From NCBI GenBank assembly GCA_921293015.1, contig OV121081.1, positions 26,415,158 to 26,479,157 on the forward strand: DNA of 64,000 bases. Direction: 5' to 3'. Position numbers and translations under genes: made by a program. Positions 50,173 to 61,569 of the stretch are shown here, piece after piece. Source of the DNA: Phorcus lineatus (lineage: Eukaryota; Mollusca; Gastropoda; Trochida; Trochidae). The notes under the pieces were generated by a model. That model saw only the letters and a program-made list of their open reading frames with translations, did not search any database and was not told the origin of the DNA. Position 1 is the stretch's first letter, and every line of letters starts with the position of its first letter.

Positions 50173-50570
50173 ACATTCCAGAAAGATTGATAAAACTGTG
50201 GAAGGAGATTATATTCCAAGACCGGTACTAAAGTTCTGAAAGTCAACTGCTCTTAGTCAGGGGTCCGAACTAAAATAAATATTAAATATATAGCCCCCAA
50301 GAGAGTAGATACGGATCATTGAAATGCATCTAAAGCATTTGTAAAGTTTCAAAAAGATTGATTAAAAAAACTCTGGGAGGAGTTGTCTGTCATCCGGTAA
50401 TTGAAAAGTCGACTGCTCTAAGTCAAGGCCCACTTCTCCACAAATTTGAAATAGATCGCGCCCGAAAGGGAAGATGCGTATCACTGATCTCTATCCAGAG
50501 CATTGTAAAGTGCTAGAAAGATTGATACAAACTTGTGGAAGGAGTTGATTTCACAGGTACTATATACCAC
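50173..50570 (+). repeat. Diverged tandem repeat, period about 164-171 bp
   Basis: AAAGATTGAT followed by AAACTGTGGAAGGAG-like sequence recurs at about 50182, 50353 and 50517. GTCAACTGCTCTTAGTCAGG (50240) recurs as GTCGACTGCTCTAAGTCAAG (50409). AGCATTTGTAAAG (50334) recurs as AGCATTGTAAAG (50499). About 2.4 units are present. The function is unknown and the sequence looks like a decayed satellite monomer or part of a larger repeat. Confidence 0.8.
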
Positions 50571-51820
50571 TCTACCACTAACTATACCAATACTTGAATG
50601 TCTCTGATAAAAGATAAAAGAAGTAATGTCAATACATATGTGAAAAATTAAAGGGATGTTCATAATATTTACACAAGCTGCATTGGAGAAGATTATTATA
50701 CAGCGGTTTAACAGAGGGGGGAGAAATCTGAGTTTACAATTTTTGATTTTATTAATCACAGTTTTGTCAGGTTACTTGATCATTTGTTATGTGTCATTCT
50801 TATACTCAATTCAGTGTAATACTGCCTGCATTGGTTCATACCTTAACATGGCGTCGAGAATCGTAGTATCTCTATGTTAGGGATTGACTGCTGTTCCAGC
50901 ATGACTGCATTCTCCAAACTAAGAGGAGGGTTATATGTACAAATTTGGCAGCCAAGGTGATCCCATAAGAGTTCAACAAGTGTTTTGGCTGATCATGGAA
51001 GTTATCCTCATTTCATTTGATTGATATACACCTACTGTACTTTGTATTGGAATCTGGTCGACTGTTCGGTTCCCAAGGATAAAACTATTTGTGTTAATAC
51101 ACTAGTCTTGTTTTGGGTAAATTAATATAAATATAAAAAAGTATATAAAAGCAACATAAGCATTATCTAAAATCGGTTCCCATAATAAGAAATAAAGGAC
51201 AATAGAATCTTAACATTTTGTTTCATGATATTCTTCTGAATATTCATTTTCACATTAATACTCAATCTTTCTCAATATTGTGCGATGACAATATGTGCAA
51301 AATGACAATATAAATTTCTGATATTCTTTGTCTTACAACAAAGTTTGTGGAATGCAAAATGTTTTAGAAAAATCATTAATGCTGTCCAACAATAAAAGAA
51401 GATCAATGGGAATGTACACGATGACCTGACTAAGTACATTAGAACAATTCAGGCAAATAAGGTTTATTGCACAGATGGAAAACAGATACTGTCCTGTTCT
51501 GTCTTACGATTGCAGTAAATCAATAATTCTAAAAAGTCCATGGTATTACTTACAACATCTGGTAACATAAAACATTTCCTTCACCATATTGATTGTACGA
51601 ATTTAAAAGTTTTATCCAATTATTGGATCGTAAGTATCGCTCCTTACTTTGATTAGATAAGGGTTTATCTCTACCCTTGCAAGTAATGTTCAGGTTTGAT
51701 AACTTTGTGAATTTTACTTATTGCTGAAACTTAAGGATTACCTAGCTTAGTGCATTGACGAGAATGCAATAAGCCCATGGGTCAAGACTCCTGAGTTCTC
51801 AGAGGACTAAACCAGTTTCG
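50570..51820. other. Spacer, nothing recognised
   Basis: Overlapping opposite frames at 50481-50880 are not recognisable. The remainder is AT-rich single-copy-looking sequence up to the transposon at 51821. Confidence 0.45.
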
Positions 51821-52936
51821 ATCAATCTCATTGAAATCAGCCCGAAACTAATCGCTCGTACCTCGCTGCGTTTCTTGATCTGACCACGGCTCCGTAAGAG
51901 CCGCGTCAGACGGCCTTGACCGCTAGACTGTGCCAGCCAATAATAATCGAGGCTGGAAAGACTTCGGCAACTGTTGAACTGACATTCACAACATCACATC
52001 TAACCCTTGTATCTCGGGATTCGAGCTTTTTATGAATGGACCCGAGAAAAGCCGAGCTGGGATGAATGCAAAATGATCGTGGGTGTGCTGACTATCATGA
52101 TGAATACGCTGGTCGGAAATTTAGCTATGTCTGCGACCCGAGGAGGATAGTGATTAAGATGTATTATCGTGACAATATTTGCGTTTGATTTGGCATATTC
52201 TTCGTCCAAAAGACGTTTTTAAAAAAATTAAAAGCTATAGTGAAGAAATTTACGAAAAACAAACTACGACACATTATTGAATAGGTCTACAAAGTTTATA
52301 TCAAAATTAGGTTGACAACAATTTTGTCAAAGGGTTTCCAGGAATTCATATCAATTTTTAAAATTCAAACTAAGTATTTTTGTGAATGGGGGCAGGTAAA
52401 TAAATCAGAAAATGCAGAAACAGAAACCTTTGCAATTGTATTTGATAAGTGACATACTGTTATTTATTTAGAACTCAGAAGTGTGCAATGGCTGACCATT
52501 CACCCGACCCCCGACCCTTTACCCCCGGGGGTTATCGACAACCAGGGTGCACCCTTGCTTTTTCGCTTTCACTCTAATTTCCTGGATCCGCCACTGGTGT
52601 GTATCTCAAGAGTGACAATTATGTTTTCAGTAAAAAGCTTATCATACAACTCAAAATAATAGATCTCAGTTGCAACAACAATGATGTTCATTTTTTATGC
52701 TATCTTTTAAAAAACTTTTGCAAAACATTTTTCAGGGCGTCCCTTATTTTCAACTTTCCGCAATCTTTCGTGATCTAACAAAACCGATATGTACGCGGAC
52801 CCGTGATTGGTTAGAATAATTGGAGGTGAAAGGTCACGGTCAAGGCCGTCTGACACGGCTTTTATGGAGCTGTGGTCAGATCCAAAAACGCAGCGAGGTA
52901 CGAGCGATTAGTTTCGGGCTGATTTCAATGAGATTA
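51821..52936. mobile_element. Non-autonomous DNA transposon with about 100-bp terminal inverted repeats
   Basis: The left terminal repeat (51822-51922) and right terminal repeat (52837-52937, reverse complement) share AATCTCATTGAAATCAGCCC, TAATCGCTCGTACCTCGC and TCAGACGGCCTTGACCG. I count about 7 differences in 101 aligned bases. AGTTTCG flanks both sides (51814-51820 and 52937-52943), a probable target duplication of about 7 bp, although one base is ambiguous between repeat and duplication. The 0.9-kb interior has no transposase frame. It includes a hairpin CCAGCC...GGCTGG near 51934 and a GC-rich patch with ACCCCCGGGGGT near 52521. The superfamily is not determined. The element is distinctly GC-richer than its surroundings. 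Confidence 0.9.
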
Positions 52937-54715
52937 AGTTTCGGTTAACTGATGTTGTCCTTTTATGTTAGCTGGATAGGTAGACAGATAGAAGAAATAC
53001 CAAAGTTGAATCGTCCTAAAACCCGCTGTTGTTTTCTCACTTTGACTTTTTACTTCTTTCATGCACGTACTTTGACTGAAGCCTACAACGAAAGTAATAG
53101 TGCCTGCTTTTATTCTAGTGTGCTTCTAACAATATCTTGTCTATCCCATCAAATAAATTGGGATAAGGAGTTGTTCATCTTGTATCAAATTTATACTCAA
53201 AAGTGGTGCGATCTGCATTCGCATTTGCAACCAAAATATCACTTTTTACTTTCTGTTTCTGTTAACTGTTGATACTGATACTGAAGTAAAGACAAAAGAT
53301 ACATGGGAGAGTTTCCAGACTTGATGACGGCAAGTAAGCTCAATAAATCTACGGTATTTCAAACGAAGACTTTTGTACAATTTACTTTTTTTCACTTAGC
53401 TGTTTGAACTTTGATTTATTATACCTTTTTTCACATATCATTTGACAGAGAACCCCTAACCTATTACAATTTGAAATTTATTATTTTTTATCATAGGCAC
53501 AAATCGGAACTAGAAAGACATTAATTATCAATTTTATAAAACACTAAGAAGAAGTTTGTGATACATGTAATGTAATGTCCTTTTTTAGCCATAATTAGTC
53601 CGTCAGTCATCATGAATTATTTAAGCGTTCCCTAATAAAAACATAAACGGAATCACTGATAAAAAATAAATTAACGCATTCTACCATATTTATGCTTTAT
53701 TATGTTTAGAATGATACAATTATTTCAACAACCTTTTGATAAGAGTTTGAATAACAGGCAACTACTTTGGTAAATGTTACATTAGATTGCTAACAGTGTT
53801 GTATCTCAGGGCCATAAAGTTTAGCAGTTTCTAAAAAGGAGTTTATAGGTTGCAACTCATTGATTTTAAACATGGCTGGGAAATATTTGGTACTTTTGAC
53901 AATATTATCATTATGGTTCTTGTTAATGTGTCAGATAACATGATAACGCTGTACAGGCGATTTAATAAATACAGCATATGAACTCGAATACAAATACAAA
54001 GTGTAGACGTTTCATTTATATTGATGGAAATCAGTGAAAGATGCAGAAAATACCACGTTGATCTTTGAGTACTATTTACCGAGTTATTGTTGTAATCAAA
54101 GATGCATGCCTTTGCAGCGCAGATGATAATGACATGTATTTCCGTCGTTAAGGATGTGGGTGTTATAGGGCAGTAAGTTATTTATGAGCGGCACATTTAT
54201 CTTTTGGCACGAGGCACTGTTGAATTTGAATATCTGTAAACGTGGAATCTACATTAAGCCAACACATGGCTTTGTGAAAAATTTCACAAGTTATTGATTT
54301 TATTGATATAATTATTATTTACCAATAATAAAACACGGCTGAAAATGGTGAAACACAATCGTTAAGATCACATTGAAAGCGAAAACAACTGCATGTTGTA
54401 AGGAGTTTGTTCCAGTTTGGTGAGTTGATAGCCTTTTAACTCATTTTACTGTTAAAGTACTGTTAAAAGAGTCATTTGTGACAAGTATGTCAATTTAAGT
54501 AGTTTAACCTATTCTTTTCATATTATTAGCTAGCATGTATTGAGGTGTTTTTTCTAAAACACTGTGAACTGTTAATGGACATTATTGACATTTGACTTGT
54601 ATTTGCATCAAGATATCCAAACTTCATTGAGATTAAATTGTTCACAATATATGTGACATCACGTCTTTTAGAAACCTCATATACTATGACTTATTAAACA
54701 AATCTGAAGATTGTA
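52937..54715. other. Spacer, nothing recognised
   Basis: A 106-codon frame at 52952-53272 begins just outside the transposon end. It has no domain, no signal peptide pattern and no paralogue, and is treated as chance. The rest is AT-rich. Confidence 0.45.
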
Positions 54716-54749
54716 GAGGGGGGGGAGGGGGTGGGGGGGGGGGGGGGGG
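54716..54749 (+). repeat. G-rich tract with 17-base G run
   Basis: Almost pure G with three interruptions, ending in 17 consecutive G (54733-54749). It satisfies any G-quadruplex rule. It is a likely site of length error in assembly or replication. Confidence 0.9.
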
Positions 54750-55600
54750 TATTACAAAAACCGTCTGAATAAAAGAAATCGTGAACCCCAAATATTCATA
54801 TTGCATTAGTGATATAAAATGAAAGCAAAATACATTTATAAGTTTTATTCAACGATTAATTGATACACAGTACAAAAGGCAGGAATAATAAAGCATTTTT
54901 ATTTCTTGGTAACAGAATGACGAGATAATCATAATTTGTCACTAAATTGCAACTATTTAATAGAATGATCTTGACTGTTATTTCTTAAACAATGTGTGAC
55001 CTGTTGCTAGTACAATTTTGGTCACAGGTTGGCCACTTCAACGGTGAATACCATCAACAAACAATTTTTATAACAAATTTCAATCGTTATCTAAATCTAG
55101 AAACCAACCTTTAATAAGCAATAGTAGTGGTCAAATGCTTTAATTGAGATGATGAGTTTGTCATTTGATACCGTTAAAGCGGTGACGTGCATTTTCATTA
55201 GGAGAACATTCTCACTGTTTGTTAAGTTGTTGAACATTGAAGAGCAATTTCTGTACCAACCAATTTCTGTGCCCTGGAGTGAAACTTTTCAAAATCCAAT
55301 GTACCAAACAACAAGTTTTATCAAAAAACAGCAAGTACATCAATACGTGTTGACAACATGTCAGACACTCTTCTGCATTAAGTCAATATTTTTATTCAGA
55401 TATCAGATCATCCAAAGGATAATTCTTTCTTCACTAAATGCGACATCGTGGAAAATGAAAATAAAAATAATATGCACGTCAGTTAATGTCTCAACTGCCA
55501 AGCTACTTCAAACAAGGGAAATCAGACTAAACAGTTAACGCATAATTAACATTTCTTACGCAAGGAGTTAACAGGTAAACCTACAGGGGTGGTTTATGAT
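54750..55600. other. Stretch before unit H with a 129-codon frame
   Basis: The longest plausible ATG frame outside the transposase (55149-55538) is here. Its translation shows no domain or signal peptide. Its end region aligns weakly with 43600-43690 before unit G, where the frame is not kept. I do not call a gene. Confidence 0.4.
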
Positions 55601-57180
55601 GAAATGACTTTACCGCATGTAATGATTCAATTTCATGGTTCATGGTAGTCTGCATTCTGACATTCCATTTACTTCACCTGGCGGGGTATGTTTTACAGTA
55701 TCTTTCAACGTTACCCAAACCTTATATGCATTAAGTATCATTCATTCATCGCCGGTTATAGCAAATGAAGATATGTTGATATATGAGTGTCAAAATATAA
55801 AATAACTATATAGAATGAATGGGCTTTAGGACAAGGTTAAATAAGTTGTGGGCCTGTGTGGTAAGAAATCGTGGCACTATCAATTCTAAGATAATATATT
55901 TTTGTCAAAACTAAACTAAAACTAAAACCCTTTCAAACAAAAATAATCTGTTATCTGTAACTTCAGATTGGATCGTATGGCGATTATGTATAACAATATT
56001 TTTTTATAATATTGCCAAAAACGAAACATATTATAGTGAAACTTTTTTGGCTTGATCGAAAAACATTTCATTACAATCTAACTACATCGTTACACAGCTT
56101 ATGCATATTAATTGACGGAAGATATAATATTTATTGTCAGCATTATTGCGATTATCTATAAAATGATAGTTATTTAGCTTTAATATGAAAGCTCATTAAT
56201 TTTGATATAACATTCCTTATGTTTTCCGAAATGACCATTCAACCAATTCTCGTTGGGGATTAGAAATCCATGTTTGTATTTGTACGTCATTTGCTGTTTT
56301 ATCTACAGTTTAATTATTTTCAATTTGAATGCAGAATGTTAGGCACAGTTCAAGAAATGGAAAGCAATTAATTTTTGGACACAGACAGATTTCTGTTTCT
56401 CTCTTACTTGGACATAAATAATAACAGACATCACACTTAAGTGGCAATCTTTCTACTTATGTGAATTTTCTGTAAATTTCCCCCATGCCATCTCAAAACT
56501 TCACCTTATTTTACGGTTGCATAATATTTTGAGAAAAATAATGTTCTTGTTTCTAGATTAGCTGTGCTATGATATATCTAAATTTGAACAATCTGTATTT
56601 TATCTTTTCATTTTATCTTACACAGAGTATATTGACAGCATTATATCAATGTCAAAAGATGTTTAGTTTAAAACCAATTCAAAGACATACTTCAAATTCA
56701 TCAGATGGATGATATTTGAGTATATCTTTCATGACAGGAAGAGAAAGAAACGAAACATACATGTTTTCAGTTTTGCAAAATGGCTTTGTAACTGCTATTG
56801 ATTAAAGAAACCCTTTTTGTTCTTATTATCATACTCATGTATATTGTATTTAAGAGTGAAAAGAATCAGATGTTCGTGGTTTGAATCACATTTTTTAAGA
56901 TTGCACACTTTAACCGAAATGGTCTTGAGGTAGCATCAGAAATGTGTGTGTATTTGGTTTCAATACGAACAGTATATATTAACCTAGAATCAATCTGAAG
57001 CTTTTGCACAAGTTACATCCATGTATTCAATTCTTTGTTAAATGAACTGATAGCATGTGTAGCATATTAAACAGAGAACAAGTCAGCAGAAATATTAGTT
57101 AATTTAAAACGGCCTTAAGCTCATCTTTAGCGTCCATAGTTTTTTTTTATTTTTGGAGCAAGTAATCACAAAATATACAT

Positions 57181-57296
57181 CTATGCAGTACTTGATATAG
57201 TAGCAATCGTTTTGTCCTTAATAGCAGGGTAACTGAAAGGTCGAGTAAGCCCATCGAATAATGATTTATAGATCTAGACCATATATGCCACAAGCG
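57181..57296 (-). repeat. L2 module, copy 5
   Basis: Minus strand: TTGTGGCATATATGGTCTAG, ATCTATAAATCATTATTCG, CGACCTTTCAGTTACCCTGC, TATTAAGGACAAAACG, ending AGTACTGCATAGA. It keeps TATAAATC. CTATGG about 115 bp downstream of the core is also present in copy 3. Confidence 0.8.
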
Positions 57297-58227
57297 ATTT
57301 CATCACGCTCAGCTAAGAATCTTCCTGACCAGTTATTATAATTAGCAAAGTATATCAGAGGAATTCAACATAAACAACATGTTTACAGTATATCTGCCAC
57401 CGATAACTTTAAAATGATAACACTAAGTATAATACTAAAAATAACACAGTTAATTTCAATGTAAGAACATTATTTTTTACCATTTTTGAATTAACACTAC
57501 AAGAGTTATAGGCACGATGTATTTTTATCATGTTGTTATGATATGTCATTTGACTTTACTACGTACGAAAAGGATGGGATTTACAAACATCTCGATGGGT
57601 TTAAATGTTCAACATCAGATTAAATATCATATATAACATCTGTAGGTAAACTTTCAAATTACACATGTGGATTAAATCTTTGTAACAGAATTATTCATGT
57701 TGAGAACAGAGTGAATTCTTATCATTTACAACATTCTAGCACTTAATTCTAAACCATCCACGACGACACACCATAATTAATTAAATCAATCCCCAGAGCC
57801 AGAGGGTCTCGATTAAATATAGTTTTACAAAAAATAAGGGGTGATATTACATCCTTGTTAGTGAAGCAACATTTGATAAAGTGACAAAGACAATTTCAGT
57901 TGTAGAGTAGAGGCGGAAAAATTCTGAGATTTTACAGATTATAATCTGCATTATGCTCAAATCATATTTATTGGAAAATATTCAATGATGTGCTCCTCTC
58001 AAAACGTCTTACCTCCTAAACTCATTTACACCCTTTGGTCAAAGGTTCATTTAAAAAAGTCATACCCCCTCATTTTTTAGATTATGTATGTTGAAGTAGT
58101 AAATACCGATGAGCTTTCATGCCTGTAAGGGGAATGCAATCAATATATATAATGGTTCTACTTACTATGATCTGTCGAGAGGTGATATCAGTGGAACCAG
58201 ACGTTTAATCAACAGAATTATAGCAGG

Positions 58228-58342
58228 ACCTCCTTTCACAAAGCAACTTTTACTAAGGTTACTCTTAACTCCCATTCTTTAACTTTGCACTAAGGTTACT
58301 TTAGTGACTTACTATCACCTTAAGGTTTTGTGAAAGGAGGTA
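58228..58342. mobile_element. MITE, about 115 bp
   Basis: The left end ACCTCCTTTCACAAA is perfectly inverted at the right end (TTTGTGAAAGGAGGT). The interior has ACTAAGGTTACT twice. CAGG stands on both sides (58224-58227 and 58343-58346), a candidate short target duplication. Paralogous units F (about 42310) and G (about 47015) have the same flanks joined directly, so they show the empty site. No coding capacity. Superfamily not assigned. Confidence 0.9.
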
Positions 58343-59096
58343 CAGGTATTCAACATTCTACCAAGCTATCAGGTCTTTGACAAGGTCTCAATTACAATCC
58401 TGGATGTGTTATTGATGAAAACAGTAGTTGTTCAACATTGCCCATAATCTCAACAATGACACATCAAAGAAACTACTTTTACGAAATGTTTCTTTATTAT
58501 AAATTTATGGACACATGGCTTAGCACGGAACGCGTCTAAACTGCTTGCATAAAAAGTTTATGTACGACGGATAACTTTGCATGTAATGATCCTCAACTGT
58601 TATTGAAAGAAGGAATTGCAAGTTACTGATAATGACAAAACACAATTAACAAAATCTTCAAATTTGAGGTTAAAAGTATAAAAGTAAAAGGGTTACCTTT
58701 AGAAAAAACAGTACTGTATATAGATCAAGAATTGTCAAGGGCCTGGATGAGACATTACATGTTTAATGCTACGAAGTAAGCATGCCTGAGAAAACGCAGA
58801 AAACATCGTAATTCTTCTAACGCTAAATCTGATTTTTTTACTTCAGTAAATGTGCATTTGGCCTATCTCACATAACCGTAACAACTAAGGATAACAAACA
58901 TACAGTATCGCTAACATCTGTGTATATCAATCAACAGCTCGTAAATCATACTGTTGTGCTGTTCGAAATTTCATACCAATATATTTTAAGCATTATACGT
59001 TAAGCGTTATACAATCATTTAAGCCGTCTAAGATCAACTTTAAAATAAAAGTTGAAATTATTTCAATAATTTGTGATAAAGGTATAGTGTAAAATC

Positions 59097-59125
59097 AATA
59101 AAGATCATCTTGATTGATCTTTATT
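59097..59125. repeat. Hairpin, 11-bp stem
   Basis: AATAAAGATCA, then seven bases, then TGATCTTTATT. It is a perfect stem just beyond the end of unit H. It may be incidental in AT-rich DNA. Confidence 0.6.
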
Positions 59126-59539
59126 TGATTGTAGAAATAATACGTATGGGTTGTGTTCAAAGCATTGGTTGACAGAAAACAAACATAATCAGGCAAAACA
59201 TAGATATAACTTGCACTAGAATAAGGCCTGTAATGTTTCATATGACCTTAAAAGTTGTCACATTTAAAGTGTATATTTGTTAGTAGGTTTTGAATGAAAG
59301 ACACTGAAAGTCACAAAGAACCAAGGCAAAATATCTTAATTACACTCTGTCAGATTCAATCTGCTGCAGAACTATCTTGCAGTTTTGCCTATAGTTTTGT
59401 CTCCAAGCATGAGACAGATATGGAAAACATTTTAAACAGTTTGATTATGCCATAAAACAGGTATTGTTTCTAATTTTACTGTAATGGTTAAAAGTCTACA
59501 AAATTTGTAAAAAAAATTGTCAGAAGACATTTACTTACG

Positions 59540-59950
59540 GTGTTGGTTCAGGTGGCTGAACCAACACGTGTAGCATTTAGATTCAAAGGTTAGATTAAAT
59601 ATTAGGATGGACTCCTAAGATGGAATATTTCATACAAAGTAGATTGAACAAATTTAGTACAAGGGCCTGCTATGAAACTTAATTTTAACTTAAATAATGT
59701 TTTAGCTGACTTTGTCCATCAGCCAATTAAATGTGAATTTCAAGGTTTACTTATTATAACTACACTTATGCCTGTGTACTTTAATGCATTTGACAAATTA
59801 TCTAACTGTGCTTGAATCATTTTGGTGACTAATGCCTAACAATAGTTAGTGTTAGGTTTCAATGTTTATTTCAATAACTTTAATTTAAGTTGATTAAAGA
59901 TTTTTTCTGAAGGTATTATTTAATAATCTGATTTATCTTTTTTTCTCTAA
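59540..59950 (+). repeat. Segment related to 10865-11290
   Basis: GGCTGAACCAACAC, AATAATGTTTTAGCTGACTT and ATTAAAGATTTTTTCTGAAGG have counterparts at 10871, 11063 and 11246 in the A-B spacer. The counterpart of the candidate exon at 11560 is not found here. The same position about 0.3-0.5 kb on is occupied by other sequence and a minisatellite. Confidence 0.55.
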
Positions 59951-60283
59951 TATACAAAAAATCTGTGAAACTAACATTAATAATAAGTATGCTAAAATCT
60001 TTGTTTCTGACCTACAGTTTAGAAATAAATCAAAGTTTATATTCAAAATTAAAAAAATAGCAAATGTCAATAACAGGAATAACCGGAACAGAATGCATGT
60101 GTACACAAGTGTGAAACGTCCATGTTGTAATCATTGACCTCAGATAACAGTGTACAAACTCAAATATGTCAAAGACAAAATAATAAAAACCAATGATCAT
60201 ATAACAGATATGATATTCCGTTTAATCAACAACATTAATCCCAAAACAATATGTTATGATGAATAAAAGAAATGAAAACAATT

Positions 60284-60426
60284 GGTTCCGTTTCATCTTG
60301 TCCTTTGTTCCGTTTTCGCCATCAATGGTTCCGTTTTCGCCAGTACAAAGCGGTGCCGTTTTCGGCAATTTGGTTCCGTTTTCGCCAAAGCAGTTTGGTG
60401 CCGTTTTTTTACGGTTCCGTTTTAGC
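60284..60426 (+). repeat. Minisatellite of GGTTCCGTTTTCGCC-type units
   Basis: Seven degenerate copies of GGTTCCGTTTTCGCC or GGTGCCGTTTTCGGC start near 60284, 60307, 60327, 60352, 60372, 60397 and 60413, at spacings of 16-25 bp. The array is open in several frames. On the minus strand it reads as repeated NGT sequons (GENGT), which is a by-product of the repeat. It lies between segment 59540-59950 and segment E. Confidence 0.85.
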
Positions 60427-60589
60427 CATAACCCATGTTTGGTTTGCAGATTCAAATCAGTACCATTGGCCAAATAACCGTTTGTAAATGAATACAAGTG
60501 GGTAGGCGAGTTGGTATTAATGACTCATCATTAAAAATGGAAATGTCATAGATAGTATTGCTATAACTAACAAATATGGCAATTATTTA

Positions 60590-61345
60590 GAACAGTAAAA
60601 GTTCAGAATTGTTACGTTTCTTGCTTTAACAGCTATGACCTTTTTTGTTAATTGTCAACAAGACCAATGCAATATGCGAGAAGAAATTATGAAAAACCTT
60701 CCCAAGTTCAGGAATCAAGGAACACACTTTGTTAATTGATAAGTAATTTTTCAATATGTAGCTGGTAGTTTTAAGCTCACACATTCAGCAACTGGCTGGA
60801 GATGGAATCAGTTTTGTTCAGGATCAAATATGGATTGTCGAATTCGTATTCCGTGTTTTGACATTTCAAACCTAAATGACACTAGTCCCTTAAAGTTAAG
60901 TAATGTTGACATGCTGAATTCCATAATGTTATGGAACAGTTTATTTACAGAGGTAAAAAAAATAATTTACCCTAAAAGGGAGTGTTGAAAACTTTTCTAT
61001 TTTGAAAATGAAATATAGTTTTAAAGACTGCTGTGCAAGAATTACTAATTACCTAAATTCAAGGTATGTTGTGAAGCACTCAAGACTAATTCAAGTATGC
61101 TGTTATTTTAAACAAAGTTCAAACATGAATAACATGAAGATTAATACACCATTGCATAACATTTAAAATTCTATGCTTGGATTTATCTGAAGTGTCAAGT
61201 ATGTTGTGGAGATTTGCCAATGAGGACAGAAGTTACGTTAAGTGGGTGTGTGGTCAGGAGACACTATGCTTTATTTTCATATTTCTGAAGCACCATTCAA
61301 ATAAAGGAAATAAAATTGAAAAGAATATAATGATGTGAAGTTTAC
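60590..61345 (+). repeat. Duplicated segment E (pair with 26160-27010)
   Basis: Aligns directly with D. Anchors include GCTATGACCTTTT near 60632, CGTATTCCGTGTTTTG near 60845, GACACTAGTCCCTTAAAGTT near 60879, CATTGCATAACATTT near 61151, TATGTTGTGGAGATTTGCC near 61200 and CTGAAGCACCATTCAAAT near 61285. No maintained frame. Confidence 0.75.
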
Positions 61346-61444
61346 TTTCAAAAATCGAATATTGCTTGACATTTACACCATTTTCAACCGTAATTTCCTG
61401 GCAAAACCAAACCGTGAAAGGGGTTATTTCAACTTTCGGTGAAT

Positions 61445-61565
61445 AGCTTCTGAAATTAAATAACTTCTGCTCAGCTTGGGAGTTATCTTAGATTGAATTC
61501 CAACTGTGCATTTCCTGAAAATTAAATTACTTGTTCCAAAAGTGGAAGTTATGTTGAACTAATGT
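61445..61565 (+). repeat. Diverged tandem pair, about 65-bp period
   Basis: TTCTGAAATTAAATAACTTC with GGGAGTTATCTTAGATTGAA (from 61448) is followed by TTCCTGAAAATTAAATTAC with GGAAGTTATGTTGAACT (from 61512). Two copies, moderately diverged. Confidence 0.6.
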
Positions 61566-61569
61566 TAAT

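Larger units (their letters stand above)
55600..58990 (+). repeat. Segmental duplication unit H (family 2)
   Basis: Order of blocks is 55605-55880 (matches G 43735-43930), 57181-57296 (L2), 58100-58450 (matches F 42200-42400 and G 46905-47110, interrupted by a MITE) and 58855-59000 (matches G 48510-48670). Between 55.9 and 57.1 kb alignment with F or G is not evident, and no gene is seen there. Confidence 0.8.

Noticed and set aside
52952-53272. 106-codon frame next to the transposon end
   Set aside because: Composition typical of random AT-rich translation, no homologous copy and no supporting signals.
55149-55538. 129-codon frame, longest plausible non-transposase ATG frame
   Set aside because: No recognisable domain or signal peptide, no splice context, and the weakly paralogous DNA before unit G does not keep the frame.
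60222-60497. Three overlapping frames over the minisatellite
   Set aside because: Open because the repeat unit lacks stop codons in several frames; no sign of a gene.
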